From contig JACTVC010000050.1 of the NCBI GenBank assembly GCA_018417955.1, positions 62,001 through 126,000 on the forward strand: a stretch of 64,000 nucleotides of DNA. Direction: 5' to 3'. A program made the position numbers and the translations under genes. The notes beneath the pieces were generated by a model. That model ran no database searches and had not been told where the DNA came from. It saw only the letters and a list, made by a program, of their open reading frames with translations. Source of the stretch: Laccaria trichodermophora. Its lineage: Eukaryota > Basidiomycota > Agaricomycetes > Agaricales > Hydnangiaceae. Shown here piece by piece: positions 1 to 12,929 of this stretch (its first letter is position 1; every line of letters begins with the position of its first letter).

Positions 1-1400
1 GCTACAGTTGTGTATCGGGAACCGGTTGTTCCTTATTGGGACCGCTTCGGAATCTCTCTCTCTCTCTCTCCCCAAGTCATACATTGACCCGTTTCAATTT
101 TCTGTTGTTTCCGATGAACAATATATTCAACATTCACAAACTCAAAAATAAGTATCAACTTTCAGTTTCCCTTGAGTAATCAAGTACACTAGAAAAGAAA
201 TGGGGGGGAAATTAACGGTCTGAGCCTCATCTAAAAACCATCACGACCAAAAAACTCTCAACACGATCAAGATACCCACTTTCTCGAGATTCTATCCCAT
301 TTCTGATATTAGCCATGAGCCACATCTTTCATGGTATTTACATAAATTGGCCACCTACCCATTCAAAACGATCTCAAAGGGTAAATCTCTTGGTCCACCA
401 TGGCCAGCTCAGCTTGCCAAGGCAACTACCGCGCACCAAGTCCACCTGGCGCCCAGTAAAGTTAAGTTAGTACAGATTGGCAGCATATTGCGATATATCA
501 CGACATGAGTGGCAGGATATGGGACTACTCACGTATTGAGAGAACTTGGGGGGGCGCGAGGAAGCGTTATCGTGATTCGTTATCTCGTATCAATTTTAGT
601 CTTTCGGGAAATGGGCGCTTCTTTGGGAAAATCGAATTAGCAAGAAAATAAACGATATTAATTAAATACAATCTTGCGCGATTTAACTTTGGGGTATGTA
701 CCGAAAAAGTTGAAAGAAGATAGGCTACCTGTCTCCGTGAGTGTGAACGTCCTATTTATGCAGCCCTTGAACCAATTACTCATGCCCTAGGTGCGGCTCA
801 TGCTCCGATATCGATTCATTGATTGTCGACCAGGCACCACTAAGCGCATACATCTATTTCCCTGCAGCTGGGTGAAAGTTCTTCAATTTCCGTTTCAAAC
901 AAAGCTTGAGTATCTTCAAACAGAGCTTGAGTATCCTGAACAGAACGCTGACTGGTGACCCTTGCCAACGTGCGACTTCAGCTTATCTGTACATCGCCTC
1001 GTCACCGGGACATCATTTGCATGGCCTTGATAGACTCCAGGAGTGAAATACTACATACATTATCCCGGTTGAGTACTGCAAAGTGGGATGCTATAAATAG
1101 CCAGTTTACGGATCAGCGCTAAAAATAGCTGAAATTGGATGGAGAATTTGGTCGTCTGACTCGTCTCTGACAAAAAATTTAATGTTGACGTGAGTGCAAT
1201 AATGAGACGATGTACAGGATCAAGTGGAAAAGAGATGATTTGAACTACGTGGTCAAATCTGTAAATTTTATACATGTGTATCCCGATATCTATCTTCTTT
1301 GCTCAACTAGTGAGGTATTGATATCGGTACACTGCCGGAACTCACCACAGTCTTTTTTTGAAGTGAACTAAACTCATAAAAAAGAGTACTAGTCATGAGA
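1..1400. other. No gene recognised (left edge)
   Basis: I see no coding segment that matches a known family here. There is a short TC-dinucleotide run at about 54-70 and otherwise unremarkable sequence. It lies immediately left of an inserted inverted-repeat element. Confidence 0.5.
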
Positions 1401-2998
1401 TACACTAACTGGGCAAAAAGATTGTCTGGTCATTTTTTGAACAAAGTTGGTGCTGTAACACAAGAACCAAACATTTTAAGAACTAAGCTCTGGTGTATGG
1501 GACATAGCTAAGGAGGTGTAGATTGTATATACCAAGTCAGGGGATGAACAAATGAAAACTCAGGATAAGGCAGGGCATTCACTGTGACAACTTCCAAAAA
1601 TGGGATCTGACAAAATGGGAAATTCTGAATGACTGCAATCTATTGAAAGCAATTCACTATTTGAAGAAGAGATATTTTGAACACTGGATCTCCCTGCTAT
1701 TTTCATAAGCCCCATAGAGTTTTTGAGATATAAAATTCTATTGTCTCCCCAAAAAGGTAAATTTGAATTGATTCCCCTCTTTGGACATTTCCAGTTGAAA
1801 ATATTGCCCAGGATTGATGGGAAAAGGTATCTATTGGCATAATATTGTACAGATACATAACTGTTACCATTCCATGATCTGATCTGACCACATCCACAGG
1901 AATAAAGCATGCAAAGGCTAATTAAACTTCAACAAACTGTGAAAATCAAGAGACATATAGTCAATATAGTTCCCAGAAACCCTGCTTCGAAGGGGTTACA
2001 GTCAATATAGGTGTTCTGAAATGTCAATGCTAAGTGCTTCTACCTATCTCTTGAGTTTTAGGCACAGATGTTTCTCAAATGTCCCACAAAGCTCACTAAA
2101 GCATGACAGAGAGATTTCCAAATCACACCTAGAAAGGTCTGGGGGTCTCAGATCCTTGTATAAATAGGACCTCTCTTTATTTCTTTGGGATAGTGTTACT
2201 AGGCATGAGAAGTGCCTTGTGAAATATTTTCAGCCCCAATTCACCAAGAAAAATGTCAAGGATTGGTCCAGGATGATTGCTCTATGCAAAATGTACTTTT
2301 ATTGTGGACTTTTCAAGTTATACCCAGTGCAAATTTATTTGCTATCATGCTATATCTCAGGCATGACTTAAAAGACATCCTGAGTTTCCATGGATTAAAT
2401 CAAAAAGATGGTAGCATTTTTTCTTCTTTCAGAAGAGAAGGACCAATGTTGTAGATACTTGTTTACTTCCAGAAAAACTCTGAAAATTAGCTTCTACAGA
2501 CATCATGCACTGTTCATTTTGACATTTCTATGTACCTTTTGTATTATACACACTACAAACATTGATGGGGAGTTATTTTACCTCAATCCAACAAATATAT
2601 TGAGTGAAAAATACATAAAATGGAGAACAAGTTCAAATTTACCTTTTAGAAAAGGATATAAAATTTTCTAGCCCAGAGACATTATGAAGCTCATAACAAT
2701 AGCAGGGAGATCCAGTGTTCAAAATATCTCTTCCTCAAGTTGTGAATTGCCTGCAGTAGATTACAGTCATTCAGAATTTCCCACTTTGTTACATCCCATT
2801 TTTGGCACTTGTCACGGTCAATTCCCTGCCTTATCCTGAGTTTTTAATTGTTCATTCCCAAACTTGGTATGTACAATCTACACCATTTGATCTATGTCCC
2901 ATACACTAGAGATTAGTTCTTAAAATGTTTGGTTCTTGTGTTACAGCACCAACTTTGTCCAAAAAATGACCAGACAATCTTTTTGCCCAGTTAGTGTA
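1401..2998. mobile_element. Long-TIR (foldback) Tc1/mariner-like element without transposase
   Basis: The outer ends are inverted copies beginning TACACTAACTGGGCAAAAAG at 1401 and ending with its reverse complement at 2998. The two arms match for at least 310 bp (1401-1715 against about 2690-2998) with scattered differences, and weaker similarity continues inward for about another 120 bp. The terminal TA fits a Tc1/mariner target. No transposase-like reading frame is visible in the 1.6 kb, so it looks like a non-autonomous foldback element. Its tip resembles that of the Tc1-like element at 33064-35119 (TACACTAACTGATCAAAAG), which suggests a common mobilising family. Confidence 0.85.
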
Positions 2999-4181
2999 TC
3001 TATTGTGTCTTGTCGACGGCTTGTCCCAATGTACTTGAATAAATTCTCGTACTGCAAGGGGCCTTTTCTCCCCTTCAGAGTCCAACACACACACAGATAT
3101 AATTCCCACATATTCTTGTTTCCTGATGATATAAAACTGCTAGATTTACCCTCGAGTACTTAACCAAAACAATATGGACTCGATTCGCCAAGTAAAGCTA
3201 AGAAACTAGGCCAAGCCCTCTTAGGTTGTCCATCCCATAACTGCACAACCGAGGAGATCTTGGCGACATATTGCGAGCCATTGCGACATAGTGGCGCGTT
3301 ATTTATTGCCATAGTATCAAGCGGCGTTTGTGGCTTCAAAGGTTGTTGCTTTATCAAAGCTCGAGGAAACGCGAATGGCCTGGCGACGGCAATTGAATCA
3401 TCCTCAGGGCCGTTATCAGGCTATATGGTACCTACTGAGTGCTCTGACTCAGATAGTCAGTCGTAATGGTAATCCTCGTCACAGAGTCCAGACAGAAAAC
3501 GAGACGAAAAGCAGCAGCTCAGTCTACGTACCGGTCTATTGACAACCATTTGATGAGGTCACCGAAACTGAGATAAGATTAGATGTCGATCTTCGATCAA
3601 CAAACGTTATATGTATACAACGTCGGAATCTGAAAATTTGACTACTCATACTACCAACATACTAGGTGCTACAGACGTACTCGATTAGACTCGACTCCAA
3701 CGAAGTCGCAGTGGCCCAAGGCGAGTCCGTTATTAGTGGTCGTGTGACACTCATATGTTGAATCTGCGGAACAGGACCGATCACGCCGCCGGAAGCGCAC
3801 AACCTCGATTGAGGAAGAACCTTGAGCCGGGCTTCAGCGTCAAAAATAACCATCGTCAGGTTTCGATTGAACACTCTCAAATGTGAGGTATGTCGGAATG
3901 AAGTTTCACTATTCAATTTTATATACATATCGTATTCACCTTTAGGGACCTCAAGGACGGGATTTAACTACAGCGCGACGGGGGAAGATGTTTTACCAGT
4001 CGACGTTCAGTTGATTCTGAAGAAGTCCCTCGATCGTCTTACGGAAAATTGCCACAAACCGGTTAAGAACTCAAATCTTCAGATCGGTCCTATAATACTT
4101 CATCCCTGCCCATTCGTCGTCCCGACCATCCCATATTTCGCCCATCTTCCAGGTTTAGCTCAACGCGAAGTTGACGAACAG
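2999..4181. other. Intergenic / upstream region of the phosphate transporter
   Basis: Several open frames occur here, for example 3260-3466 and 3822-4181, but none matches a family I recognise. The last few hundred bases probably hold the promoter and 5' UTR of the downstream phosphate transporter. A TATAATA-like motif lies near 4090. Confidence 0.4.
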
Positions 4182-6591
4182 ATGGCGGAGCCAGTGCCTC
4201 AAATGACCTCAACGGCATCAAGGGAATTGGAAGAGTACGAGCGTGAGGGAGGGAGATACCCATTCCTTCTAAACCTTGCCGAGGCCAAGTTGTTGGGGAT
4301 AGCTGGGGTATGTCTGTTGTCCTTGATCTCTCTCCTTTATTGACTTTAGTTCGAAAGGTTGGGTTCTTCCTCGATGGTGAGCGTCCTTCCACTCCCTCAA
4401 ACCATGTATTAAACAATTTGCGTAGCATACGACCTTTTCATTATCAATGTTTGTGCCAATCGTCGTTCCCTTCCTTTCTGCTCGCGTTGATCTTACCTCC
4501 TTGGCTGTAGCCCGTTTGCACCATGCTCCAGTATAGGTTATACAACGGTGGTCACCTTCCCGCCAACATGGAGGGGTTCGTGAAGGCAGGTGCCAATATT
4601 GGCAGTGTAATTGGGCAATTTGGCTTTGGTACGCTATACGTCCCACGAAAACGAGCAGATGTCTGACCATTATTCGAGTCCAGGCTACGCTGCTGACGCC
4701 CTAGGTCGTAAGGCCGTCTGTAAGTCACCCCGACACTGTGTTCCATCATCGCTGACCGCTCTCTATAGACGGCAAGGAACTTATGATCATCATCTTCGCC
4801 ACAATCATGACCATTACCACTCCCACTGGAGAAATCTCTCCGTATAATTCGCTTGTGTATCTTGGCATGTGGCGAATCCTTCTCGGCGTCGGGGTGGGTG
4901 GCGACTATCCCATGTCTGCGTCCATCACGTCGGAGCGGTCTAACCTCAGGAAGAGAGGTACCATGCTAGCGTATATATTCTCGAACCAGGGTTGGGGCAG
5001 CTTCGTCGGAAGCTTAATCACAATCATTGTCTTGGCGATCTATAAGCCGTCGATTAACGGCCGAGGGGAGGTCAGCAAACTTGACGGAGGTAAGAGTCTG
5101 AGTTTCTCTCTTCCCGTTTTCCAAAACGCTTATTTTCTGGCAGTGTGGCGGATTGTCGTTGGCTTATCGCTCATCCCATCGTTTGCAACCCTTTATCAAC
5201 GTTTGACTCTAGGTGAATCGAAGCGCTTCAAGGATTCACAAGCCCAGCCTAATATGGGCACGGAGACGGGAGATTTGAAGAAACCTCCGGTCCAGGGTGG
5301 TTCGGAGGATGACTCAATTCCCAGTTACTCTGAAACATCGAGCAAACTCTCCGGGAACGAGAAGGCTGCGCCAGTTGAAGTTGTAGTGAAGAAACAGGCT
5401 CATTTTAAAGGTGCATTTATTTCCTTCCGACCAAACCAATAGTTAACCGGGTGGAAAACAGAATTCCTTCGTTATTTTTCAGAGTGGCGACACGCCAAGA
5501 TTCTCATAGGAACATGCGTTTGCTGGTTCCTTCTTGACATCGCGTACGTCCTCACTCTCTACACCCTCCGAATTTGGTCTTACCTCGGGTGGTCGCGTGA
5601 AGATTCTATGGTATAAATTTGAATCAAAACGTCGTCTTGCAGCAAATGGGATATGCTGGAAACAAGGGAACGGCTTGGGAACGTATTTTCAAAATCTCTA
5701 CGGGTGGTATCATCATCACGGCATTGGGCATGCTCCCCGGTTCGTTCGTCAGCTTTGAACGATATCGCAGCCTTTGCTAATCGTTGTTAAAGGATACTAC
5801 GCGACCGTTTTGACAATTGAAATTCTTGGAAGAAAGTGGATTCAAGTCCAGGGATTTCTGCTGGCCGCCCTCTTCCGTTAGTCTTTTCTCGATTCGCTTA
5901 TACGGTATATGTGACGTTCGAACATAGTGGGAATCCTGGCTGGAAAGTTTTATACCCTCGGTACGGCACCATTTATTGTGTGCTTCGCTTTCCTACAATT
6001 CTTCTTCAACTTCGGGCCCAACGCGTAAGCCTCTTCCTTCTCTGCTGCGTCATCATTTCCCTAATGACCGATTCTTTGACCTATAGTACGACCTACGTCC
6101 GTCTCCTTGACTTTTTGTTTCAGGCTAAGCTGACGTTAAGCCTATAGTGTTACCCAGCAGAAGGTGACCCCGTTTTCTTCTTGATTTATATCTACTAACC
6201 AAAATCACTAATTCAGTATTCCCAACTCGGTATCGTGCTTTCGCGCATGGAATATCGGCCGCTTGTGGTAAAATAGGAGCTATCATATCTGCACTAGCGT
6301 TTAACACGCTCAGTAAGAGAATAGGAACGCCCGCTATTCTTTGGAGTACGTTGCCTCCCCCTTTGATGCCTCAGCCCATATATGACGTTTTCGTTTCTAG
6401 TTTTCTTTGGTTGCTGTATCGTCGGAGCAGGTGCGTAAAAAGCCATCGCTTATGCGTCGAAATGACATCCTGACTCTTTTACTTCAGTCGTTACATTGTT
6501 GCTCCCAGAGGTTAAAGGCCGCGACCCAGACGAAGTACTTGCGCAGGAGTTGAGGGAAAATGCAGCAGCTGGAAGCTTAAGGGGGTTATAA
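4182..6591 (+). CDS. Pho84-like inorganic phosphate:H+ symporter (MFS)
   Basis: This is a plasma-membrane phosphate:proton symporter of the MFS, PHS (Pho84) family, which takes up inorganic phosphate. The gene has many short introns. The ATG at 4182 opens MAEPVPQM. Exons then encode a short cytosolic N-terminus, [14 protein letters not shown] (TM1), [16 protein letters not shown], the family signature [17 protein letters not shown] near 4893-4935, and [20 protein letters not shown] hydrophilic central loop (about 5215-5410) follows, rich in Ser, Glu and Lys. The second six-helix bundle includes [39 protein letters not shown] and [12 protein letters not shown]. The end is [18 protein letters not shown], with the stop at 6589-6591. 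All expected family blocks are present and I see no break, so it is probably functional. It runs convergently with the P450 gene that ends at 6783. Exact intron edges were read by eye. Confidence 0.92.
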
Positions 6592-6782
6592 TTGATCCAC
6601 TACATACCAAAAGACAATCGTCACTACATAGAATTAACTGATTATCGATTATCCCGGGGATGTTGGGATTGCAGGTGCCTAGTCAAGTGAACTCAAGTGT
6701 GAGATTGACAATCAACAGTTGGTATTACAGTAACATCGTACACTTTGGGCTAACAAAATGAGCTCTATTGCGGTTCTGCGGC

Positions 6783-9309
6783 TTATACCTTGCTGACAAG
6801 GAGCGGGAGTTGAACTTTACCATCTTCGCCAACTACGGTCGGCGTTGCAATGGTCGTCATTTGCCAATATATCTCCTTATTAGAGGGAGCAAAGCGGAAA
6901 GACTCGATCAAGAGTGACAATACGACCTCTGTCACGAAAGGTGAGTGAAACAGCGAATAGTCGTATCAGTAGGTGGACTTACTCATTTCAAGTTGAGAGA
7001 ATTTAAAGCCGCTAAGGGGTAATTTGGTCAAGCAATCACGGGGGAAAATCAGGAGACACACATGCAAGCTCGACCTCCACCCAAGAATGTCATCCTAACA
7101 AGACGCGTTTCAGGATGTGAGCGCTGGATACAAAATGAAAGCTCGAAAATGACCCACAGGTGCGAATATACTCCTGGGACATGCGCGTTCGTAACGGACG
7201 AAGGAAGAGGAGCAAGCCACCTCTCCGGGATCCATTGAAGCGAATCAGAGCCCCATATTTCTGGGTTCCGATTGGCAGCGATTATCGATATAATGATGTT
7301 TGTGTTATTCGGGACCGGAATTTCATGCACGTCCTCTCCGTCGAGACCTTTCAAAGGTTTTGAGAGAGGCATAATGATGTCTTCGCGTGTCCTGTTTTAC
7401 ATGAAGGGCCAGAAGAGAAGTTCAACGACAGATTTTAAGTCAACAAAAGGAGAGCACATACGTCCTGGAGAGATACGATACCGGAGGATAAAGGCGAAGA
7501 GTTTCTCTGCATACAGCATCGAGATATGGGAGTGTAACCAGTTCATCGTAAGTGAGACTCCCAGTCTTAGAACGGGCCTCTGTGATCTCATGACGTAACT
7601 TCTCTTGAATGTGTTGGTGCTGCGCTAGTAAATGCAGCGTGCGGGATATTGCGTTTGACGTCGTGTCTACTGCAGCAAATGTCAAACCTCTTGTCAGACG
7701 GAGTGGGGTCAGGTCATTCAGATGTGGGGCACAGATGAGGGATACGCACGCGACTTGTGCAACAAGTTCAGACTCGTCAAGTTTATCTTCCTCTGATGCG
7801 TCCATATTGGCTCTCACTACCATGGAGTCAGTCGAAGGATCTCGCAGGTGGAAAAAAAAATAGTGTACTTAGAATGCTCAATATATCCTTTCCTTGCCCG
7901 ACCTGTCTTGCAACAGCTTCATCCCCATCCAACAACGCCCTTTTCTTTGACTCGAAAATATTCAAGGAGGTGTTGTAAATGGTATCAACGATGTCGCGCA
8001 CGTCGTGCAAGCTCTTCCACGGAAGGAGATCGACGATGAAGCGGCGCATTTTGGGGGTTCCAACGTTGACCAACTGCCACCCATACGAACGGATGAATGC
8101 GAATTGCAGAAGAGCGGGACTTTAGCGATCATAAGTTTTGTTATCGACTGCAAAGGATTTGGCGAGGAAACTTACCCTAGCCGTTTTATTGCCGCGCTAT
8201 ATGAACTATGGGTCGCGTCTTCTGCGAGAGTGTCGAAGGAGTGGCCAAATCCGCTCTGACCTATCAACTCAAGCGCCGTCCGGGCCATCCACGGTACAAC
8301 GTCGATCTAAGTAGAATTATGTCAGGAATCCGAATAAACTTTGGTAACGCCATTTACCTCCTGAGGACCATTGCCGACCTTCTTCGTAATAGAATCTCGA
8401 AGCTGAAGAAGATGAGCTCACATTAATATATCAAAAGTTGAAGGCGTGATACTGACTCTATGAGTCACCTCATAGAAGATTGGCACTGACGAGGCATTCA
8501 GAAACATGAAGACGCCAAAAGAAATTGAGGATTTCGCTGACCCATCTCGCGCATATGCGCAATAGAAAACACCGGGTTAAGCATCTTCCTTTGTCGGCGA
8601 TGGTACTGCCCTTTTCAAAAAAAATTAAAAGGCAGCCTTGAAATGGGTTTCACACAAACCTAAAGTCGAGAACAAAGATTTGCCGAAAAGGGTACGATTG
8701 CTTCTGGGCAACCGGAGTTACTCACTCAGAAAGGTGAATGGTCAATGGAAGCAGGATTAATTTACTGAATGAATGCTGATGTTTCTTCGTAGACATATTG
8801 ATCCTGTAGGACGGCAATCGTGAGCGGGTAAAAGGCAACAAGAGCGCTAACTTACCTTGACAACGATATGGTGCAAGGCCTTTGGGTCGAATACGTATAG
8901 CTGATTTTCCTATATTGTTTGAACAAGGCGTCAGAATGTACCCTGCCCGTATGGAGAGTTAACGGACACCAAAGAGGGCCTTGACCTTCACCACACCTCC
9001 GTCTAATGTACTCGTGTGTTAGTGTAAAGCTTCCTCAATCAAAGCGCAACATAGCACTTACACTTCGCCGCGATATTCTTATGGAACTCCCACCCGTGAA
9101 CAGCGAACAATTGCCGAAAGTTTCCTGTGGTATATATATTTAGACATGGCCCACTTCACGAGGGACAACCTCAAACCTTTGAAAAACGATGGGGAAGGGG
9201 GACCGGGTATGTTGTCCAGGGCTGTCTTTACCACGTACTGGCGAAATAGACGCCAGAAGGCCAAAGATAGACCGTATAGCAGTATCCCTTGGAGAATCAG
9301 AGCAAGCAT
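6783..9309 (-). CDS. Cytochrome P450 monooxygenase (copy A)
   Basis: This is a class II microsomal P450 on the minus strand with about a dozen short introns. The ATG is at 9309 and the TAA at 6783-6785. The N-terminus MLALILQGILLYGLSLAFW is a membrane anchor, followed by DNIPGPPSPSFFKG (the proline hinge). Further along are GQSGFGHSFDTLAED, DLLPWKSLHDVRDIVDT, the I-helix region LTFAAVDTTSNAISR, the K-helix ExxR in CRETLRLYPPVSYL, PERW in WIPERWLAPLP, and the haem loop FLGGGRACM. An intron follows the haem loop, then GFKFSQLEM and the C-terminal TEVVLSLLIESFRFAPS. All catalytic landmarks are intact. It is closely related to the P450s at 22502-24985 and 26584-29067. The substrate cannot be deduced, and I do not assign a CYP family number. 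Confidence 0.9.
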
Positions 9310-9358
9310 GGTAGGAACTGAGGAAAGAATGAAGATGATAGGGTCAAACCACAGGACC

Positions 9359-9365
9359 TATATAG
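9359..9365 (-). promoter_or_regulatory. TATA box of P450 copy A
   Basis: A TATATAG element lies 50 nt upstream of the ATG at 9309. The same element is found 51 and 52 nt upstream of the two paralogous P450 genes. The conserved spacing supports a core promoter with a very short 5' UTR. Confidence 0.6.
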
Positions 9366-12300
9366 TGTCGCACTGCCGCAGTAGCCATATACAAGAAGTT
9401 CAAGAAGCACGAGTAGAGCCGATGTCCATCGGGTTGATGACAGAGTGGTGAGTACGTTGAGATGACGGTTATGGGTACGTTGATACAACCCTTGCCACGA
9501 ACACGGATCAGGATCCATGTCCCCAGATTCACAAATACCGAGACGTTCTGGCTTTCCAGGGCCGAGAAGCAGGCATTGTCAGCAGCAGAAAGTAAGATGA
9601 TTTGAGAAGCTCCACGTAGACATGAGGCGATTGGAAACCACTCGTTTCCTGTAAGACTTGTTTCCATGTAAGTATAATTTTCGACGAGACTACAACCTGA
9701 GAAATGTGAGACTGCGAAGGCTTGTCAGGAGGATTAACAACTTCGAACCTGAAGAGTTGCAACAGGCGCTGCGAAGCGAGGGAAAAAGAAGCACTGCCAA
9801 TCAAGAAGCCTCGTTTTCCAGGCAACCGTTATTTATATTCAGCGATTATCAGGTGACTGTATCGATTCTTGCGTTGCCGAACGGACATCAATGTAGACAA
9901 AATGGGGGAAGTATACCTCGGTCCAATATCGACCCGATGTCGCTCCCAGGTATGATGTATCGTTATCAGCACGCACACCACGAAGGGTAATAGAGCGCCT
10001 GATTATTCAACCACGATTTGAAGCGCGGGACTCTTCAGGTTCGCAATAAGCTTTTTAACGTCTATAATCATTGCGAAACAAAGGAACCAGATGATAGAAC
10101 ATGACGAATGGCGTACATACGGGGATCGTAGAATGCGATGTCGATGCTCGATTGCGAAGCCAGAGTCCATAATTTTAGAAGGCGAAATGTGCTTGTTAGC
10201 GTGTTGTTTTTGATACGGGAGGGTGGTTCAGTGCAGTCACGATGATCAGATGTCTCAGACGGTGGTAGTACAAAACTGAGCTCCGCCGGTGTCAGACCCT
10301 GCCTTCGGCTCGTTTCGCAGGCTAAGTTAAGCGTCCTGCCTGTATCCTGAGTTTCTGGCTTGCCTTAAGACCTAAAACGAAAGCCCCAGTAAACTTTGAA
10401 GCGTGCATACACCACATGACACACCAAAAGGTTTTCAACTTCTATCGTCGTGTTGTCAGACCACAAGAGCACATGCTTCATAGGTGTTTTGAATTGAGTG
10501 CTCAGCGAGGGAGGACGCTCGACTCCGAATTTTCCTCATTTCACCTGTGATAAATTCTGAATCAGCTCACAGGAATGAAATAGCGCGTAAATGAATTCTT
10601 ACCTATTCCTGACCCCACATCGCCACGTAACACACATAGGGCAGAGAAGGAGGGGGACATGTGAAGGCGTGGAAGAAGGGAAAATGGAACGTGCGCACAA
10701 GGCCCATTGGTGAAGGGGTGGCAGAAGATTGACATGACGAGAGGGGCACAAAGAAACACAAAAGAAAAGAAGGGGAAAAGAAATGTGTACGAGACGCCCC
10801 CAGCACGGGGTAAAGGGGGAATGTGTACCGGCGGAACGCAAGTCAACCCCTGAAAAGGAGGATGGTCGAGACTAGAGGTAGCGATGATGGGTGAACGCGG
10901 GAGGATACGGGAAAGAGAGGGCACTCATGTCCATGATAACACAGACAATCGGAATGCAATGAGGGACGCAACGAGGTGTGAGGGTGACGGTGAATCGGGG
11001 AACGCAGCAATACGTCAACGAGAGTTTCGAGCGCGTTTGTGTATCGGAACATTGGTACTAGACGAGGACAAACAGAGCGGATGAGAACGACTCGGAGTGG
11101 AGGAAGGCGTACACGTCATATACCTCCCTCTCACGATGAGCGCATCGAGCCCCCCATAATGCTGAAGTGAAAGCATTCTTTGCCTCGGCCATCCGCCATG
11201 CACCAGATTCTCTGATCATCCAGGATGTTCTGAAATTGTACCTGCTCGAGCGTCAGAGTATGGCTGTTGAGAGGGTTGTTAGTCGACGAACAAGGGGAAA
11301 AGGGGAAAAGCAATGGAGGGGGCCGAAAACTTGCGGCCTGAAAGTGTCGAGAATTTGGGGTGTGGTGCATGGAAGATTGGAAGTGACAAACGCGTTGATC
11401 ACGTGCTGAAAGCCTTCTCTTCACCATTTCGTCACTATTAGTATCCAAGCAGAGGTCCTGAGATGGGGCACGTCCTCCGAAGCTACATCTGAAGTCCACG
11501 TTTGTCCAACGTATCCGTACCGATGAAGCGAGTTGTATGTGCCGTGTCTGTTGGCCGACATTCAGATGGGGAGTTTGTCATTGACCTTGGTTGAAGTTGG
11601 GCAGGTGGTGGTGCGGGCTGTTAGATGTTTCGCGTTCATCGTTACTACGCGGAACTTGGAGGACAAGGGGACCACAGCATCGTGCCCCCATACCTCTTGG
11701 AAAGAAGGGCTATAGTATGTGCGTATGCCCAAGTTCTGATTGACCTAACTCACTCGTGGCTACAGTCGGGGAACGCAACTCTTCTCTTCTGGTCCAGTGG
11801 CTTTCCCGCATCGTTGACAACTTCGATAAGTACCCTCAGCGACAAGCCCTCGTCTCCACCCAACCGAAAAACGGCAAAAAATGCGAATCAATTTCATGAG
11901 CCTGCGCATACGAAATTCTTGCGTGAGTTGAATCTTTTTCTTTCGCAGTTGTTGGGAGTATGATTCCATATTGACTTATTCATTCCTGCGTCGCTCTTCA
12001 TGATTTTAGGCACTGCTTGATATCATTATTCGGGAAGCATGTAATTGCAATCCGCTTGAGTGGCGCGCTCTGAATTGTGCCATGTGAGTGTACAAGCAAA
12101 GTTATTCCGAGGAGGAATGCTCAGTTGATTCGTCCAATGACACGAAAGAAACTAATCACTGAAAAAAGGTTAATCTTCGTTGTCGCGAGAGAGAAGCAAT
12201 TTTGTTCTGTTCTCAGATCCCGAAAACTTCTCTCTTGTCGACATATGTCTTGGAAACTTGACACAATTGAAGGGAACCGTCAGCTTACCCAAGTCGAAGC

Positions 12301-12929
12301 GGAGGAAGTGGTATGTGCGATGATGTCAAGGAGTGGAGGAAGCTGAGGGGATGGTTACGATTGCGACTCATTCCATTCCCCCATCTGCGTGCAGACCTAC
12401 AGGATCCATGCTGCACTTTTATTCTAATTATTTATCTATTATTAGTCTATGTATCGTTACCAGCACTGTGTACCAAGAAACCTTGCCAAAAATATTTGTT
12501 TGATCATGAAGTAAGTGCTTTCCCAGTGTTTTTTTTTTGCTTTTCTGGTGAAGATACTGACAACAAAAACAAATCGGTTTCGTCGCTCGAGGAGGAATTA
12601 TCTGTGCGCTGGTCTTCCGCACGAAGGATGTTATGCATTCAAACATGATATATTTTTGCATATTCACTAACGGATGTAAGGTGAAGAAATGAAATGACCT
12701 GTAATGACAGTGTGATTACGATTCGGAGCCATTGAAAGATCAACGTCCAAAAATTAAAATGTTCATGTTTAATATGTGTGCGTAGATCTGTTCAAAAAAA
12801 AAGCCACGTCAGAAAGCGCTTAGAAAGTAAGGGGTTAAAAACTGACGGAGTAGCAGCCGGAGCGGGACCCTTGGGAAGCGTAGAAGTGCACTGGAAAAAA
12901 AATCATAAGAATTAAGGAAAACATTGAAA
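9366..12929. other. Intergenic region, no gene recognised
   Basis: Open frames of 60-130 codons occur on both strands (for example 10562-10924 minus, 11131-11499 minus and 11625-11963 plus). None shows a domain or a convincing exon series. The right end, before 12930, is the 3' side of the proline-rich gene. I cannot support a gene here. Confidence 0.4.

Noticed and set aside
2906..3163. Open frames across the right end of the first foldback element
   Set aside because: They cross the terminal inverted repeat and reflect only the repeat sequence.
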